Shown: positions 10,901 through 19,987 of the stretch, piece after piece
Layout of the letters: each line of letters opens with the position of its first letter
Position numbering within the stretch: position 1 is the stretch's first letter
Assembly (NCBI GenBank): GCA_016708265.1
Contig: JADJGA010000012.1
Span: forward strand, 1,089,001-1,153,000
Direction: 5' to 3'
Length of the DNA: 64,000 bases
Source of the DNA: Saprospiraceae bacterium
Lineage (GTDB): Bacteria > Bacteroidota > Bacteroidia > Chitinophagales > Saprospiraceae
Notes under the pieces: model-generated
What the model was told of the DNA's origin: nothing
Database searches by the model: none
The model's input: only the letters and a program-made list of their open reading frames with translations
Made by a program: the position numbers and the translations under genes

Positions 10901-11392
10901 CCTGAACCTCAGATTTTTCTTTCCAACGACACTATTTTAGTCGGCAACTTCAATAGTCCGCTATACAGCTATTTCTGGTATTTCAATGATGTGCCAGTCT
11001 CTAATAGCTCATATTTATTTTGCGATCAATTTGGGGATGGTTATTATTCCCTTGAAGTAAGTAATAATGAATGCAAAGTGACTTCAGATAGGATTTTTAT
11101 TGGTTGCAGTGCCTCAAATACTGAAAATTTAACCGATGATTCTTTATTTCTGTATCCAAATCCAGCTAAAGAAATGGTTAATCTTAGCAATCCTGATTTT
11201 AAGAACAAAACATTTAAGGTTTATATTTTTGATTTGCTTGGGAGTAAAGTATTTGATAATTCACTAACATTCAATGGTCAGGGCGACATCTCTATTAATG
11301 TAACTTACTTGATGGATGGAGCATATATACTTTTTTTGTGTGATTTAAGTACCTTTAAATTTCATAAATTGCTGATAAACTCAACCAGGTGA
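7970..11392 (+). CDS. Large secreted propeller / PKD-like repeat protein with T9SS type A tail
   Basis: A 1140-residue extracellular protein. The signal peptide ends near residue 29 (SKAYSQ). Residues about 30-450 hold SBBP/NHL-like propeller repeats with recurring patterns such as WATKYNG, DYATVKYSSNG, VTGY and IKYN. A short Ig-like module (SICSGEEITLSTDPCPGC) follows, then five tandem PKD/Ig-like repeats of about 90 residues (about 535-985), each with V-C-x-G-x-x-V-x-F near the start and Y-x-W-[FY]-V-[DN] in the middle. The last 85 residues form a sorting domain (LFLYPNPAKEMVNL). It is probably a surface adhesin or structural protein; no catalytic motif is visible. It is divergent from the CotH gene. 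Confidence 0.8.
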   Translation: MQNTKMYFIKISVLITTILLFYISKAYSQPYQEWATKYNGYIGNDYGNDIAIDEDENTYVTGVCEFSNSGDYATVKYSSNGTILWSQSYNGSANLLDEAFAIELDDSGNAIVTGRSRGNKSGYDTGYDIVTIKYNSEGIQQWMAVYDGPSGQDDIGYNLVSDQVGNIYVCGSTINTGSSQQCIVLKYNSSGFLQWTKNLESGKSTHILLNNFGNIVVSAGNALNGKYKIYELSANQGNQVFKYNTATNGYSQVGGVPDKMICDANGSIYVISSESDNNNIDIPFRMSIAKFLHLNGTPAWTKFTEAEKIKGADVKVDNSLSVYTVADHKSWGQHKFLVAKYNSAGTMLWEKFSAPASGVSDYPVSMALGAGNAQTGIFVTGYNSAGDINTINYTNDGDISWSMIYNCYGCSTGPDVASAMTINSCNKIFITGYSNCDGTGKDIRTIKYSIDQLPVVNISGSGSICSGEEITLSTDPCPGCTYIWNTGQTTSSITISPPESNSYFVTVKNQSDCSSSSLPVIVYVNPPLSPVVNIVASKTSVCNGENITFTATPIDGGIMPVYNWYVDGVLKSVINSRYFSSNTFINDSKVFCVMTSTAQCPAVLKDTSNTIIVSVTPMLPVSVKINASDTVVCAGQNVTFTATPLNGGTSPSYKWFIDDQLQSGNSQVFTTNSLTNGSKVHVVMTSNAYCANQATAISEFLSIIVKPILNPSVVITSTKDSICLGENVIFTASSFNCGNEPAYRWYVNGQLQQQNSAVFNTDELNNGSKIYAEILITEGCTNVPAVISNDIFIWVKSKVTPSVSIAASENPVCAGKNVSFSSLTMNGGSAPSYQWYVNDELQSVNSDFFNSESLTDGSVVRCKITSNAECLLYADALSNPVTMLVNPVIDASLKIEASSQSVLACERVTFTANPLEGGIYDTYTWFVDGNLTAYGPVFSTDELEDGSIISCIMDLGEKCAKNPVVYSDTLTISVSPLPEPQIFLSNDTILVGNFNSPLYSYFWYFNDVPVSNSSYLFCDQFGDGYYSLEVSNNECKVTSDRIFIGCSASNTENLTDDSLFLYPNPAKEMVNLSNPDFKNKTFKVYIFDLLGSKVFDNSLTFNGQGDISINVTYLMDGAYILFLCDLSTFKFHKLLINSTR

Positions 11393-11598
11393 TAAATAAT
11401 TACTGAAATCACCTAAAAAATATCCGGCTAAAGTTTTTTTAAACCTGGATTTTTTGTTTAATTGATTTTTTATATGTATAATTGTTTGTTCTGGAGATTA
11501 TTTTCCATATTTGCACTTTGTTTATTTTATAAGTATAATTGCTTTTAAGTGTTTCCGGAATTTGATCTTTTAAAACTAAATAATATTAAATTAGAAAT

Positions 11599-11916
11599 AT
11601 GGATTGGTCTTTAGGCTCAATGGATTGGTCAATAGTCCTGACAATTTTTTTTGGTGCTCTGAGCGGATATGTTGCAAGCAGACTACTCGGAGGGGAAGGA
11701 TTTGGTTTTTTTGGCAATATAGTAGTTGGAGTTATAGGTGGTTTTATTGGAAACTGGGTGGTCAAACTCACCGGAATTCCTATTGTTGAAGGTTTTTTTG
11801 GCAATTTGATTGCTTCAGTCGGGGGAGCTATAATCCTTATTTTTTTTCTTGAACTAATAAAATATCTGCAAAGAAGTAATAGACAAACCAAAAGAACCAC
11901 AAGAAGAAAAAGGTAA
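11599..11916 (+). CDS. GlsB/YeaQ/YmgE-family (transglycosylase-associated) membrane protein
   Basis: A 105-residue small inner-membrane protein. After a duplicated start (MDWSLGSMDWS) come three hydrophobic segments separated by glycine-rich turns: LTIFFGALSGYVASRLLGG, FGNIVVGVIGGFIGNWVV, and FFGNLIASVGGAIILIFFL. This spacing, with the GGEGFGFFGNIVVG loop, is characteristic of the YeaQ/YmgE (GlsB) family, a stress-associated family without a defined biochemical role. The C-terminus is strongly basic (RSNRQTKRTTRRKR). Methionine 8 could also serve as the start. Its neighbours suggest no operon. Confidence 0.75.
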   Translation: MDWSLGSMDWSIVLTIFFGALSGYVASRLLGGEGFGFFGNIVVGVIGGFIGNWVVKLTGIPIVEGFFGNLIASVGGAIILIFFLELIKYLQRSNRQTKRTTRRKR

Positions 11917-12265
11917 TTTTGCATGAACAATTTTTCATTTCATCCTGTGTGTTCAATAAATTTCACATTCTTAATATTTTAGTAAGAAGTCAGGCTTATA
12001 TTACGACTGAATTCTAAGGTACAGCCTTTGAAAAATTCCGATAATTATTGGAATTCATCTTTTATCAGGTATTTAATTTTTATTTCGTTATTTGTGGTAT
12101 ATACCTTCATACTAGTATCACTTCCAAATAAATTAGGTATCGTAAATTTGAGAGAATCAATATTTTTGTATCTTTACACTTTTTTAAAACAATAGTTATA
12201 ATATATTTGCATAAATTTTTTTGAATCAGAACAGAACTGTGTAAACATGAGAATAAAGTGAAAGT
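11917..12265. other. Gene-free stretch upstream of uppS
   Basis: About 350 bases without a credible reading frame. A Bacteroidota-type -7 box, TATATTTG, lies at 12202-12209, about 57 bases before the uppS start. No good -33 TTTG is found at the usual distance, so the promoter call is weak. Nothing else is recognised. Confidence 0.4.
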
Positions 12266-12994
12266 ATGTCAGGATCATATAAAATAGATAATAGCCTGAT
12301 ACCTAACCATATAGCAATTATAATGGATGGAAACGGACGATGGGCAAAATCCAAGGGAATGCCAAGGGTTCTTGGCCACAGGGAAGGGGTTAAAACAGTC
12401 AGAGAGATTACAGAGACTTGTGCAGAATTAGGAGTTAAATATCTCACATTATTCGCGTTTTCTACCGAAAACTGGAACAGACCTGAGTATGAAGTAAATG
12501 CTTTAATGACTTTAATTGTTAATACTATAGACAATGAATTAAAAAACCTGATGAAAAACAATATAAAGCTTGAGGCCATCGGAGATATAAGTGCATTACC
12601 TTCAAAGAGTTATAATTCTTTGATAAAAGGAATAGAAGATACAAAAGATAATGACCGGATGACACTTGTCCTTGCTTTAAACTATAGCGGCAGGTGGGAT
12701 ATTGTGAATGCCGCTAACATGCTAGCTCATGATCATGCAGAAAATAGACTGGATGAGAAAGATTTTAAAATGTATTTGAGCACAGCAAAATATCCCGACC
12801 CGGAATTGATCATAAGAACCAGCGGTGAATTAAGGATTAGTAACTTTCTGCTATGGGAAGCAGCCTACTCAGAGTTTTATTTTACAGATATCAAATGGCC
12901 TGATTTTAAAAAAGAATCTCTTTATGAAGCAATATATGATTATCAGCACAGAGAGAGAAGATTCGGAAAAACAAGTGAACAGGTGAATAAATAG
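12266..12994 (+). CDS. uppS: Isoprenyl transferase (undecaprenyl diphosphate synthase)
   Basis: Condenses isopentenyl diphosphate units onto farnesyl diphosphate to make the C55 carrier lipid for peptidoglycan and surface polysaccharides; a cytoplasmic, membrane-associated enzyme. The 242-residue length is normal. The family signature HIAIIMDGNGRWA is at residues 15-27, with the catalytic Asp21 and the G-N-G-R diphosphate loop. YLTLFAFSTENW is the second conserved block, and PELIIRTSGELRISNFLLW with the downstream Y-x-E carries the basic and acidic residues of the IPP site. The ATG at 12266 places the signature at the usual distance from the N-terminus. bamA follows after 95 bases in the same direction, a common Bacteroidota arrangement. 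Confidence 0.95.
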   Translation: MSGSYKIDNSLIPNHIAIIMDGNGRWAKSKGMPRVLGHREGVKTVREITETCAELGVKYLTLFAFSTENWNRPEYEVNALMTLIVNTIDNELKNLMKNNIKLEAIGDISALPSKSYNSLIKGIEDTKDNDRMTLVLALNYSGRWDIVNAANMLAHDHAENRLDEKDFKMYLSTAKYPDPELIIRTSGELRISNFLLWEAAYSEFYFTDIKWPDFKKESLYEAIYDYQHRERRFGKTSEQVNK

Positions 12995-13089
12995 GTTTAT
13001 TGTTAATTTAATGTTGAAACCTGACAACACTTTTGAAAAAATCCTCGTTAATATCAATTGATAACACAGTATAAAAAAATTTAATTTTA

Positions 13090-15684
13090 ATGAATAAATT
13101 AGTAGTATTATTTTTCCTGACTTTATTTTTTCCATTTATTACAATAGCCCAAATTGAAAATGACAGTTTTAAAGTGGAAACTTATTCAGTGTTGGATTAT
13201 TCCAGCCCTAAGGAGTTTGAAATTGGAGGAGTCAGTATAGTTGGAGTGAAAGACAGGGACCCTAATGCAATAGCCGGATATGCAGGATTGATGGTGGGAA
13301 AAAAAATAGTGATTCCTGGACAGGATATTTCTGGAGCTATCAAAGCACTGTGGAAAATTAAGCTTTTTACTGATGTCAGGATCAGCATTGAAAAGACTAT
13401 TGGAGAAATAGTTTTTTTAGAAATTAATCTTAAGGAAAGACCAACATTATCCCGTTTTTCATATAAAGGCGTCAAGAAATCAAGCCATGAAGATCTTAAT
13501 GATGAATTGAAAGGCGTCCTTGTTAAAGGAGGAATTATCACAGACGATGTTAAAATTCTGGCTGAAAATAAAATAAAAGAGTTTTATTTCGGGAAAGGAT
13601 TTCTTAATACAAAAGTCGACATTAAAGAATCACCTGATGAAGAAAAAGCCAACACGGTAAAACTGTTGATCGATATTAAGAAAAATGAAAGGGTTAGAGT
13701 TGATGATATATATTTCGTTGGCAATAAAGATGTTAATGATAAGACCCTGAGAAAAAAAATGAAAAAAGTTAAAAAAGTCGGGACTATCTTTAAGAAATCC
13801 AAGTTTATAGAAAGTGAGTTTGAGGAAGATAAAAAAAGCATAATTGCATATTATAACAAATTGGGCTTCAGAGATGCAAGGATAATAGCAGATACTATCG
13901 GAAGGACTAAAAACGGTAATCTGGCAATACAGCTCAGGATTTTTGAAGGTGATAAATACAGGTTTAATAACATCACATGGAAAGGGAATTCAATTTATGC
14001 CGATGATGTCCTTAACAGGGTACTGGGTATTCAAAAAGGTGATGTTTATAATAGTGAACTTCTGGATAAAAGATTAAAATTTAGTCTTGACGGTAGAGAT
14101 GTTAGCTCTTTGTACATGGATAAAGGATACTTGTTTTTCAGAGTTGATCCCAATGAGGTTGCCGTTGACAGTGCTAAAATCGATATTGAAATGAGGATCT
14201 ATGAAGGACCTCAGGCCACGATTGATAAAGTGGTGATAAAAGGAAATGACAGGACAAATGAGAAAATTGTAAGACGTGAATTGAGGACGTTTCCAGGTGA
14301 AAAATTCAGCAGGTCTGATATTATTCGCTCACAGAGAGAAATCATTAATTTAGGTTATTTCAACCCTGAAAGCCTTGGTATAAATACCCCGGTAAATCCC
14401 CAGCAGGGTACTGTTGACATTGAATATACCGTTGAAGAAAAGCCATCTGATCAGCTTGAAATGTCTGCAGGATACTCCGGGTATGGTGGTTTACTTGGTA
14501 CACTGGGTGTTGTTTTCAATAATTTTTCAATTGAGAATGTATCTAACCGTAGTTCCTGGAATCCTTTACCACAAGGTGACGGTCAGAAATTGTCCCTGAG
14601 AGTACAATCCAACAATTACTACAAATCTATTAACTTTTCCTTTACTGAACCCTGGTTTGGAGGGAGGACGAGAAATTCGCTTACTGTCGGTGGTGTTTAT
14701 TCCAAGTATGGTGCTACAGGAAGTGGCTTTTTCGCTTCTACCAGAGGATTTGCCGGACTTGGTATTCCTTTGAAATGGCCTGATGATTACTTCCTTACCA
14801 ATATTACTCTCAATATGGAAAAACTGGAATTGGAAGAATTTACAGATGGTAATTTTGCTGTTAATTCGGGAACTTTCAACAATTTGAGCCTTAATCTTTC
14901 CCTGTTGCGGAGCTCAATAAGTGAACCTATTTATCCTAGGTCTGGTTCCAAGATTCTTCTTTCTCTTAAAGTAACTCCTCCTTATAGCATGTTCAGAACA
15001 GTAGATTATACACTTACTGAAGAAGAAAAACAGGGTGTAATTGAAACACTGCAGAGCAAAAAAGGAGATGGTACTGTTTTGTCTGATTCAGATAAAGAAA
15101 TAGCAATAAGAAACGAAGTAAACAGATTAAAGTTTAACTGGCTTGAATATCATAAATGGAAAATAGAATCTGAATGGTACTTCAATATAATAGGCAATCT
15201 GGTATTTATGTCCTCAATTAAGATGGGATTTTTAGGTTCATATGACAAAGATATCGGTCTGATCCCATTTGAGAGATATGAAATCGGAGGAGATGGATTA
15301 TCAAATTATTCTGCAAATATTCTGGGTAAGGATATTTATTCTCTCCGAGGATATGAAACTACGGACTTCAACCAGAATGCTGCAGGAGGTGCCCCAATAT
15401 TCAGTAAGTATACTGTCGAACTAAGATATCCGGTCACGCTTAATCCATCTTCTACAATATATGGTCTGTTGTTTGCACAAGCCGGAAACAGCTGGAGTAA
15501 ATTCAGGGATTTCAATCCATTCGATGTTAAACGGTCTTTTGGAGTTGGACTCAGGGCATATCTGCCTATGTTTGGGTTGCTTGGATTTGATTATGGATTC
15601 GGAATTGACAAGGATGTCGATGAAAGTTCAAAATGGTCAAGTTATGGAAAATTCAGTGTGATACTTGGATTTGAACCCGAATAA
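13090..15684 (+). CDS. bamA: Outer-membrane protein assembly factor BamA
   Basis: The central insertase that folds beta-barrel proteins into the outer membrane. It is 864 residues with signal peptide MNKLVVLFFLTLFFPFITIA followed by Q. Five POTRA domains occupy about 45-440 (for example VRVDDIYFVGNKDVNDKTLR, YRFNNITWKGNSIYADDVL and ATIDKVVIKGNDRTNEKIV). The 16-strand barrel follows from about 450 to the end. The barrel contains the conserved strand-16 / loop-6 region with SLRGYE (the VRGF/Y position, residue about 752), and it ends in a beta signal closing FSVILGFEPE. An inserted charged segment near 650-690 (EEEKQGVIETLQSKKGDG) extends a periplasmic turn or extracellular loop. It is directly downstream of uppS and is followed by a strong terminator. 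Confidence 0.95.
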   Translation: MNKLVVLFFLTLFFPFITIAQIENDSFKVETYSVLDYSSPKEFEIGGVSIVGVKDRDPNAIAGYAGLMVGKKIVIPGQDISGAIKALWKIKLFTDVRISIEKTIGEIVFLEINLKERPTLSRFSYKGVKKSSHEDLNDELKGVLVKGGIITDDVKILAENKIKEFYFGKGFLNTKVDIKESPDEEKANTVKLLIDIKKNERVRVDDIYFVGNKDVNDKTLRKKMKKVKKVGTIFKKSKFIESEFEEDKKSIIAYYNKLGFRDARIIADTIGRTKNGNLAIQLRIFEGDKYRFNNITWKGNSIYADDVLNRVLGIQKGDVYNSELLDKRLKFSLDGRDVSSLYMDKGYLFFRVDPNEVAVDSAKIDIEMRIYEGPQATIDKVVIKGNDRTNEKIVRRELRTFPGEKFSRSDIIRSQREIINLGYFNPESLGINTPVNPQQGTVDIEYTVEEKPSDQLEMSAGYSGYGGLLGTLGVVFNNFSIENVSNRSSWNPLPQGDGQKLSLRVQSNNYYKSINFSFTEPWFGGRTRNSLTVGGVYSKYGATGSGFFASTRGFAGLGIPLKWPDDYFLTNITLNMEKLELEEFTDGNFAVNSGTFNNLSLNLSLLRSSISEPIYPRSGSKILLSLKVTPPYSMFRTVDYTLTEEEKQGVIETLQSKKGDGTVLSDSDKEIAIRNEVNRLKFNWLEYHKWKIESEWYFNIIGNLVFMSSIKMGFLGSYDKDIGLIPFERYEIGGDGLSNYSANILGKDIYSLRGYETTDFNQNAAGGAPIFSKYTVELRYPVTLNPSSTIYGLLFAQAGNSWSKFRDFNPFDVKRSFGVGLRAYLPMFGLLGFDYGFGIDKDVDESSKWSSYGKFSVILGFEPE

Positions 15685-15747
15685 CCGGAGTATTATTTGT
15701 TTTCAGTTCAAATTGATTTAAATCATCTTAAATTTCTTTCTAAATAT

Positions 15748-15778
15748 AAAAAAACACCCTACTTTTAGGGTGTTTTTT
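15748..15778 (+). terminator. Rho-independent terminator after bamA
   Basis: An A-rich run leads into the stem ACACCCTA / TAGGGTGT with a short loop (CTTT), followed by a T-run (15773-15778). It lies 65 bases after the bamA stop and before the thiolase gene. Confidence 0.85.
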
Positions 15779-15808
15779 ATTTTAATCGCATAACTAAACT
15801 ACATTCAA

Positions 15809-16987
15809 ATGGAAAAAGTCTTTATTATATCAGCAGTCAGAACCCCTCTAGGCAGTTTTGGTGGGGTATTATCCGAATTATCAGCAACAGAACTTGGAAG
15901 TATAGCTATCAGAGGTGCCCTCAATAAAGCTGGTGTTACCGGTGATCAGATCGATGAAGTTTTCTTTGGCAATGTTGTCCAGGCAAGTAGTGGCCAGGCA
16001 CCTGCAAGACAGGCAGCATTAAAAGCAGGTATTTCAATCAATGCCCCTTGTACAACTATAAATAAGGTTTGTGCTTCCGGTATGAAAGCTATTGCATTTG
16101 GAGCACAGGCTATTCAACTCGGGCAGGCTAAATTAATAGTAGCAGGAGGTATGGAAAGCATGAGCAATATACCTTTTTATTTGCCTAAAGCCAGATACGG
16201 ATACAAATACGGAGATGGTGTCCTGATAGACGGATTGATAAATGATGGTTTGCTTGATGCTTATGGAAAAAAACCTATGGGTGTATATGCTGATGAAACC
16301 GCTGCTGAATATAATATTTCAAGGGAGGAACAGGACAATTTTGCTATCGAATCATACAAAAGATCTGCTTTTGCCACAGAAAATGGTTTTTTTAAGAATG
16401 AAATAGAACCTGTAGAACTAAAAGACAAAAAAGGAAATATTACCGTGATCGATACAGATGAAGAATTCAAAAAAGTAAGCTTCGAAAAAATACCTTCACT
16501 GAGGGCGGTTTTCACTAAAGAGGGAACTGTAACTGCTGCTAATGCTTCAACTATAAATGACGGAGCTGCTGCATTGGTGCTCGCATCAGAGTCAGCAGTG
16601 AAAGAATTCAACCTGAATCCGATTGCAGAAATTATAGCTTATGGGGATGCGGCACATGAACCTGAAAGATTTACAACTGCACCTGTCAAGGCTGCTAACA
16701 AGATATTAAAACAGTCAGGATTAAAAAAAGAAGACATTGATCTGTGGGAGGTAAATGAAGCATTTGCAGTAGTAACCCTTGCATTCAATAAGTCAATGGG
16801 AATCGACAATTCCATAGTTAATGTTAATGGTGGAGCTGTGTCTCTTGGGCATCCTCTTGGTGCCTCCGGAGCCAGAATAGTTGTTACTCTTGCGCATGCA
16901 CTTAAGGCAAAAGGTAAGAAAACAGGTTTGGCAACTCTATGCAATGGCGGAGGCGGAGCAGGTGTGATGATAATTAGGAGCGTCTGA
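15809..16987 (+). CDS. Acetyl-CoA C-acyltransferase (thiolase)
   Basis: A thiolase that makes or cleaves acetoacetyl-CoA or longer 3-ketoacyl-CoA. The length of 392 residues is typical of the biosynthetic tetrameric class. The acyl-accepting cysteine is Cys88 in INKVCASGMKA. The catalytic His lies in NGGAVSLGHPLGASGARI, and the second cysteine is in LATLCNGGGGAG near residue 378. NEAFA (about 316-320) is also conserved. The strong terminator upstream and a 490-base gap downstream suggest a single-gene unit. The sequence alone does not separate acetyl-CoA acetyltransferase from a broader 3-ketoacyl-CoA thiolase. Confidence 0.92.
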   Translation: MEKVFIISAVRTPLGSFGGVLSELSATELGSIAIRGALNKAGVTGDQIDEVFFGNVVQASSGQAPARQAALKAGISINAPCTTINKVCASGMKAIAFGAQAIQLGQAKLIVAGGMESMSNIPFYLPKARYGYKYGDGVLIDGLINDGLLDAYGKKPMGVYADETAAEYNISREEQDNFAIESYKRSAFATENGFFKNEIEPVELKDKKGNITVIDTDEEFKKVSFEKIPSLRAVFTKEGTVTAANASTINDGAAALVLASESAVKEFNLNPIAEIIAYGDAAHEPERFTTAPVKAANKILKQSGLKKEDIDLWEVNEAFAVVTLAFNKSMGIDNSIVNVNGGAVSLGHPLGASGARIVVTLAHALKAKGKKTGLATLCNGGGGAGVMIIRSV

Positions 16988-17477
16988 CATATTTTTTAGT
17001 ACAGGCTTTCATTATTAGTGCATTAAATTCCTTTAAGGAATGCAAAGCAGCATTGCCCCGTTTAGGTCTGTCCTGACCTTTAGCGTCAGGGGAATTGAAG
17101 GGCAGTAATGCCAGGTTTGTCTTGTTTAACCCTGTTGATTGTCTCGGTTTGTAACCGAGATAAAATATGCTAAAACATTGATTATTTTAAGTTGTAGCTT
17201 TAATAAAAAATGGAACTAAAAAATGCTAATCAATATCTGCCGAAGTTAGCAATATTAATGACTTAGTTGCATGGATAAAATGAATTATGTAAATTGAAAT
17301 TCAAGTATTTATAAATGGGATTTAGGGAATTGAAAAGATAAGTTATATTAGATTAAAATTTTATTATTAGCATATTTGCGACTCGGTTGCAGGATGCAAT
17401 GACGCATTAGGCGTTACCGAGCCGATCAGGGGATAGCCCAATGTGATAAGTCATTTTCCAGTTTTCTATCTCCTGTT
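16988..17477. other. Gene-free stretch with hairpins
   Basis: About 490 bases without a credible gene. It holds three stem-loops: a REP-like one at 17072-17090 (CCTGAC / GTCAGG), TCTCGG / CCGAGA at 17142-17160, and CTCGGT / ACCGAG at 17382-17421 with a 28-base loop. The last lies about 55 bases beyond the stop of the minus-strand propeller gene and could form part of its 3' end. Confidence 0.5.
17072..17090. repeat. REP-like hairpin, diverged copy
   Basis: CCTGACctttagcGTCAGG is an inverted repeat with the same design as the CCCGAC-tttatc-GTCGGG hairpins at 24559 and 24700, including the GTC arms and a 7-base loop. It is the most diverged member found in the window. Confidence 0.4.
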
Positions 17478-18521
17478 CTATCTGACGAGCGTAACATCGC
17501 CTGTTATGAACATTTTCTCCCCATTTTCAATATACTCAATCACATATACATAAACTCCGGACATGACTTTTTTGCCTTTAAATGTACCATCCCAATGTAT
17601 CGTACCTGATCTTGAATATATTCGTTCTCCCCATCTGTCATAGATGCTGCATTGCAGGATTTCAATACCCGGTGGTAACTTTATTTCCCAGTTGTCATTA
17701 TGTCCATCTCCGTCAGGTGAAAAAATATTTGGTATATTTAGTTTGCTTTTCTCAATATTCACCCTGAATTTTATTTGATAGTCACATCCACTTGTGTGTT
17801 TTAGATTTATCACAAATTCAGTATTCTGATCGATTGTAATATTGACCTGCGAACATGTATCACAATCCAATACTCCATTTGGTGTCCAGACAATTTTCCA
17901 CTCTGAAAGATCAAGACCCAGATCAATTTTCAATGTCTCTGTAGAGTTTATAATCGTGTCATTGGGTTGTTTTATCAGGGTGATATTTGGAATTTGAGGC
18001 AAAGTGATTGTAAATTGCCTTTCACATCCCTCTATCGCTGTTAACCGGACTTTTGCATCTGGCTTATCTTTGTATGTTGTTTGTTCTGAATTTGATCCAT
18101 TGTCCCACTGTATCTGCCAGTCATCCGTAGCACTGATGCTCAGGTTTATCTCCCCCGATTCGCAATCTATCTCCATCTTTGGCTCTTCGGGTTCTGCTAT
18201 CAATCTGATATTTGTGATCGCTGTGGAATCACAGCCGTTTGATCCCAGATAAATTTCTTCTACCTTACCTTCGGTGTTTATCCAGTTACCTGCGATATAT
18301 AATGAATCCCCCGGGCATAGCTTTACCTCATGTGAAGTTTTCACTGGTTCGAGCATTCTGACATGCACATATACCAGGCTGTCGCACAGTTCGGCTGATG
18401 TGAGATTTTTCTGTATGTCTGTCTGTGTTGTTATCGGCTGTCCATTGTAGATAAGTGTATCTCCTCTGCATAGTCTCAGTGTGTCGTGACTGATCTTGTT
18501 TTTGATCAAGCTGATGTTCAC
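17478..18521 (-). CDS. T9SS type B secreted propeller protein, fragment 3 of 3 (C-terminal)
   Basis: The C-terminal third of one long gene read from 20988 down to 17478. The first residues shown by the frame (NISLIKNKISHDTLRLCRGD) continue a repeat that begins in the previous fragment. Restoring one A in the A-run near 18553-18558 joins them as TVKKANTTGCDSLIDVNISL. It contains further C-x-G-D and GCDS repeats, then a gliding-motility-type C-terminal domain: NIFSPDGDGHNDNWEI, YDRWGERIY, W-D-G-T-F-K-G, GVYVYVIEY and final VTLVR. This CTD is the T9SS type B sorting signal. Whether the break is real or a homopolymer error cannot be settled from the sequence. Confidence 0.75.
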   Translation of the reverse strand: MNISLIKNKISHDTLRLCRGDTLIYNGQPITTQTDIQKNLTSAELCDSLVYVHVRMLEPVKTSHEVKLCPGDSLYIAGNWINTEGKVEEIYLGSNGCDSTAITNIRLIAEPEEPKMEIDCESGEINLSISATDDWQIQWDNGSNSEQTTYKDKPDAKVRLTAIEGCERQFTITLPQIPNITLIKQPNDTIINSTETLKIDLGLDLSEWKIVWTPNGVLDCDTCSQVNITIDQNTEFVINLKHTSGCDYQIKFRVNIEKSKLNIPNIFSPDGDGHNDNWEIKLPPGIEILQCSIYDRWGERIYSRSGTIHWDGTFKGKKVMSGVYVYVIEYIENGEKMFITGDVTLVR

Positions 18522-18526
18522 ATCAA

Positions 18527-19987
18527 TCAGGCTGTCGCAACCGGTAGTATTGGCTTTTTTACTGTGAATGTTCCTGGTGTATCAAACCATCGGTCTATGA
18601 TATAGACACTATCTCCTTCGCAAATTCTGCCCGCAATCTGTCCTGAAGGCAATGGTCTGACTGATATATTGTATGTCTGTATGCTGTCGCAGCCAGCTGA
18701 ACTTGTAAATATCTCTGATATTTCTCCTTCTTTCGCTATCCAGTTTCCGAATATCTTTATGGAATCTCCCTCGCAGATATTTATTGTATCTGATCTTTCG
18801 ATATGGTCGGTAATTATGAGGTTAATGGTAACCATACTATCACAACCTGCACTATTTATTGTCTGATATGTATATGATCCGCTTTGGTCATAATTATTTC
18901 CATTCCAGGTATAGCTGTCGCAGGCAGACTGTGAGAGAGCGATATTGTTTGATTTGTTTATTGTGAGATTGAGGGTGATGGTACTGTCGCATCCTGAGAT
19001 TGTCTGGGTTTTGTATTGGTAGATACCGGATTGGGTGTAGGTGTTACCGTTCCAGAGGTAGCTGTCGCAACTTGTCTGAAAGCTTTCTGATTTTTTGCTG
19101 TCGTTGATCGTCAAATTGAGCATGACAGTGCTGTCGCATCCACGCGTGCTGATGGTATCGAAAAAATATATACCGCTCTGCTCATACTGATAATTGTGCC
19201 AGATGTAGCTATCACATGTAGCATATGAGATTGATATTGTATCAGGCTTGGTGATTGTAAGATTTAGTAATACAGTGCTGTCGCAACCTTGTACATTTAA
19301 AGTATCATACTGATATATACCGCTTTGAGCAAGAGTATTGCCTTTCCACTCATAGTTTTTGCAGGCTTCATGGTAGACGGTAGTGCTGTCAGGCTTCAGT
19401 ATGGTCAGATTAAGGGTGATGATGCTGTCGCAGCCTGCTTTGTTTTCTATGATGTATTTTGCGGTGTCTGTACTCTTGGTATAGGTCTTGCCGTCGAACC
19501 AGGTGTAGCTGTGGCATGTGCTTACCTTCAAGGTGTCGGCTGATGCCTGACACTGGCTTAGTTTGAGGACAAATATATCAACTATATCATAGCTTTGTAT
19601 AGGAACTATTAAATTGAAAGTATCAGGTCCTGGATCAAAATCCCCTGATATATTAAAGCAACCTATTAAATATAAATTGTTAGATTTGTCTAAAAAGAAA
19701 GAATTATCTGGATACCAGCCATAATGAGTGTATTTTCCAAAGTCCAAAGTCCAGACATAATCACCATTTGAATCCAGTTTAGATATGAAAATATTATAAG
19801 TTAATGGTAATAAAAAGGATCCCAAATTATAAATACCTGGTCCGGGGTCAAAATCCACCTCACCATTGAAAAATCCTGAAGTATATACATCACCATATTT
19901 GTCAGTTTTAATTGTGCACCCAATAACTTGATGATTTGTTTTAAAACTCTTTGCCCATAAGAAATTGCCATTGCTGTCTAATTTCAA
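18527..19987 (-). CDS. T9SS type B secreted propeller protein, fragment 2 of 3 (middle)
   Basis: The middle part of the broken gene. It starts mid-motif (KLDSNGNFLWAKSF), completing a propeller repeat opened in fragment 1. Two more F-D-P-G repeats follow, then five tandem modules of about 43 residues with the pattern C-D-S-Y-x-W-N-G-x-x-Y-x-Q-S-G-x-Y-x-Y and a closing G-C-D-S-x-x-x-L-N-L-T-I. Further C-E-G-D modules with GCDS follow. It ends abnormally in TVKKPILPVATA just past a run of six A bases. There is no start codon of its own in a sensible context, which supports reading it as an internal piece rather than a separate gene. Confidence 0.75.
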   Translation of the reverse strand: MKLDSNGNFLWAKSFKTNHQVIGCTIKTDKYGDVYTSGFFNGEVDFDPGPGIYNLGSFLLPLTYNIFISKLDSNGDYVWTLDFGKYTHYGWYPDNSFFLDKSNNLYLIGCFNISGDFDPGPDTFNLIVPIQSYDIVDIFVLKLSQCQASADTLKVSTCHSYTWFDGKTYTKSTDTAKYIIENKAGCDSIITLNLTILKPDSTTVYHEACKNYEWKGNTLAQSGIYQYDTLNVQGCDSTVLLNLTITKPDTISISYATCDSYIWHNYQYEQSGIYFFDTISTRGCDSTVMLNLTINDSKKSESFQTSCDSYLWNGNTYTQSGIYQYKTQTISGCDSTITLNLTINKSNNIALSQSACDSYTWNGNNYDQSGSYTYQTINSAGCDSMVTINLIITDHIERSDTINICEGDSIKIFGNWIAKEGEISEIFTSSAGCDSIQTYNISVRPLPSGQIAGRICEGDSVYIIDRWFDTPGTFTVKKPILPVATA

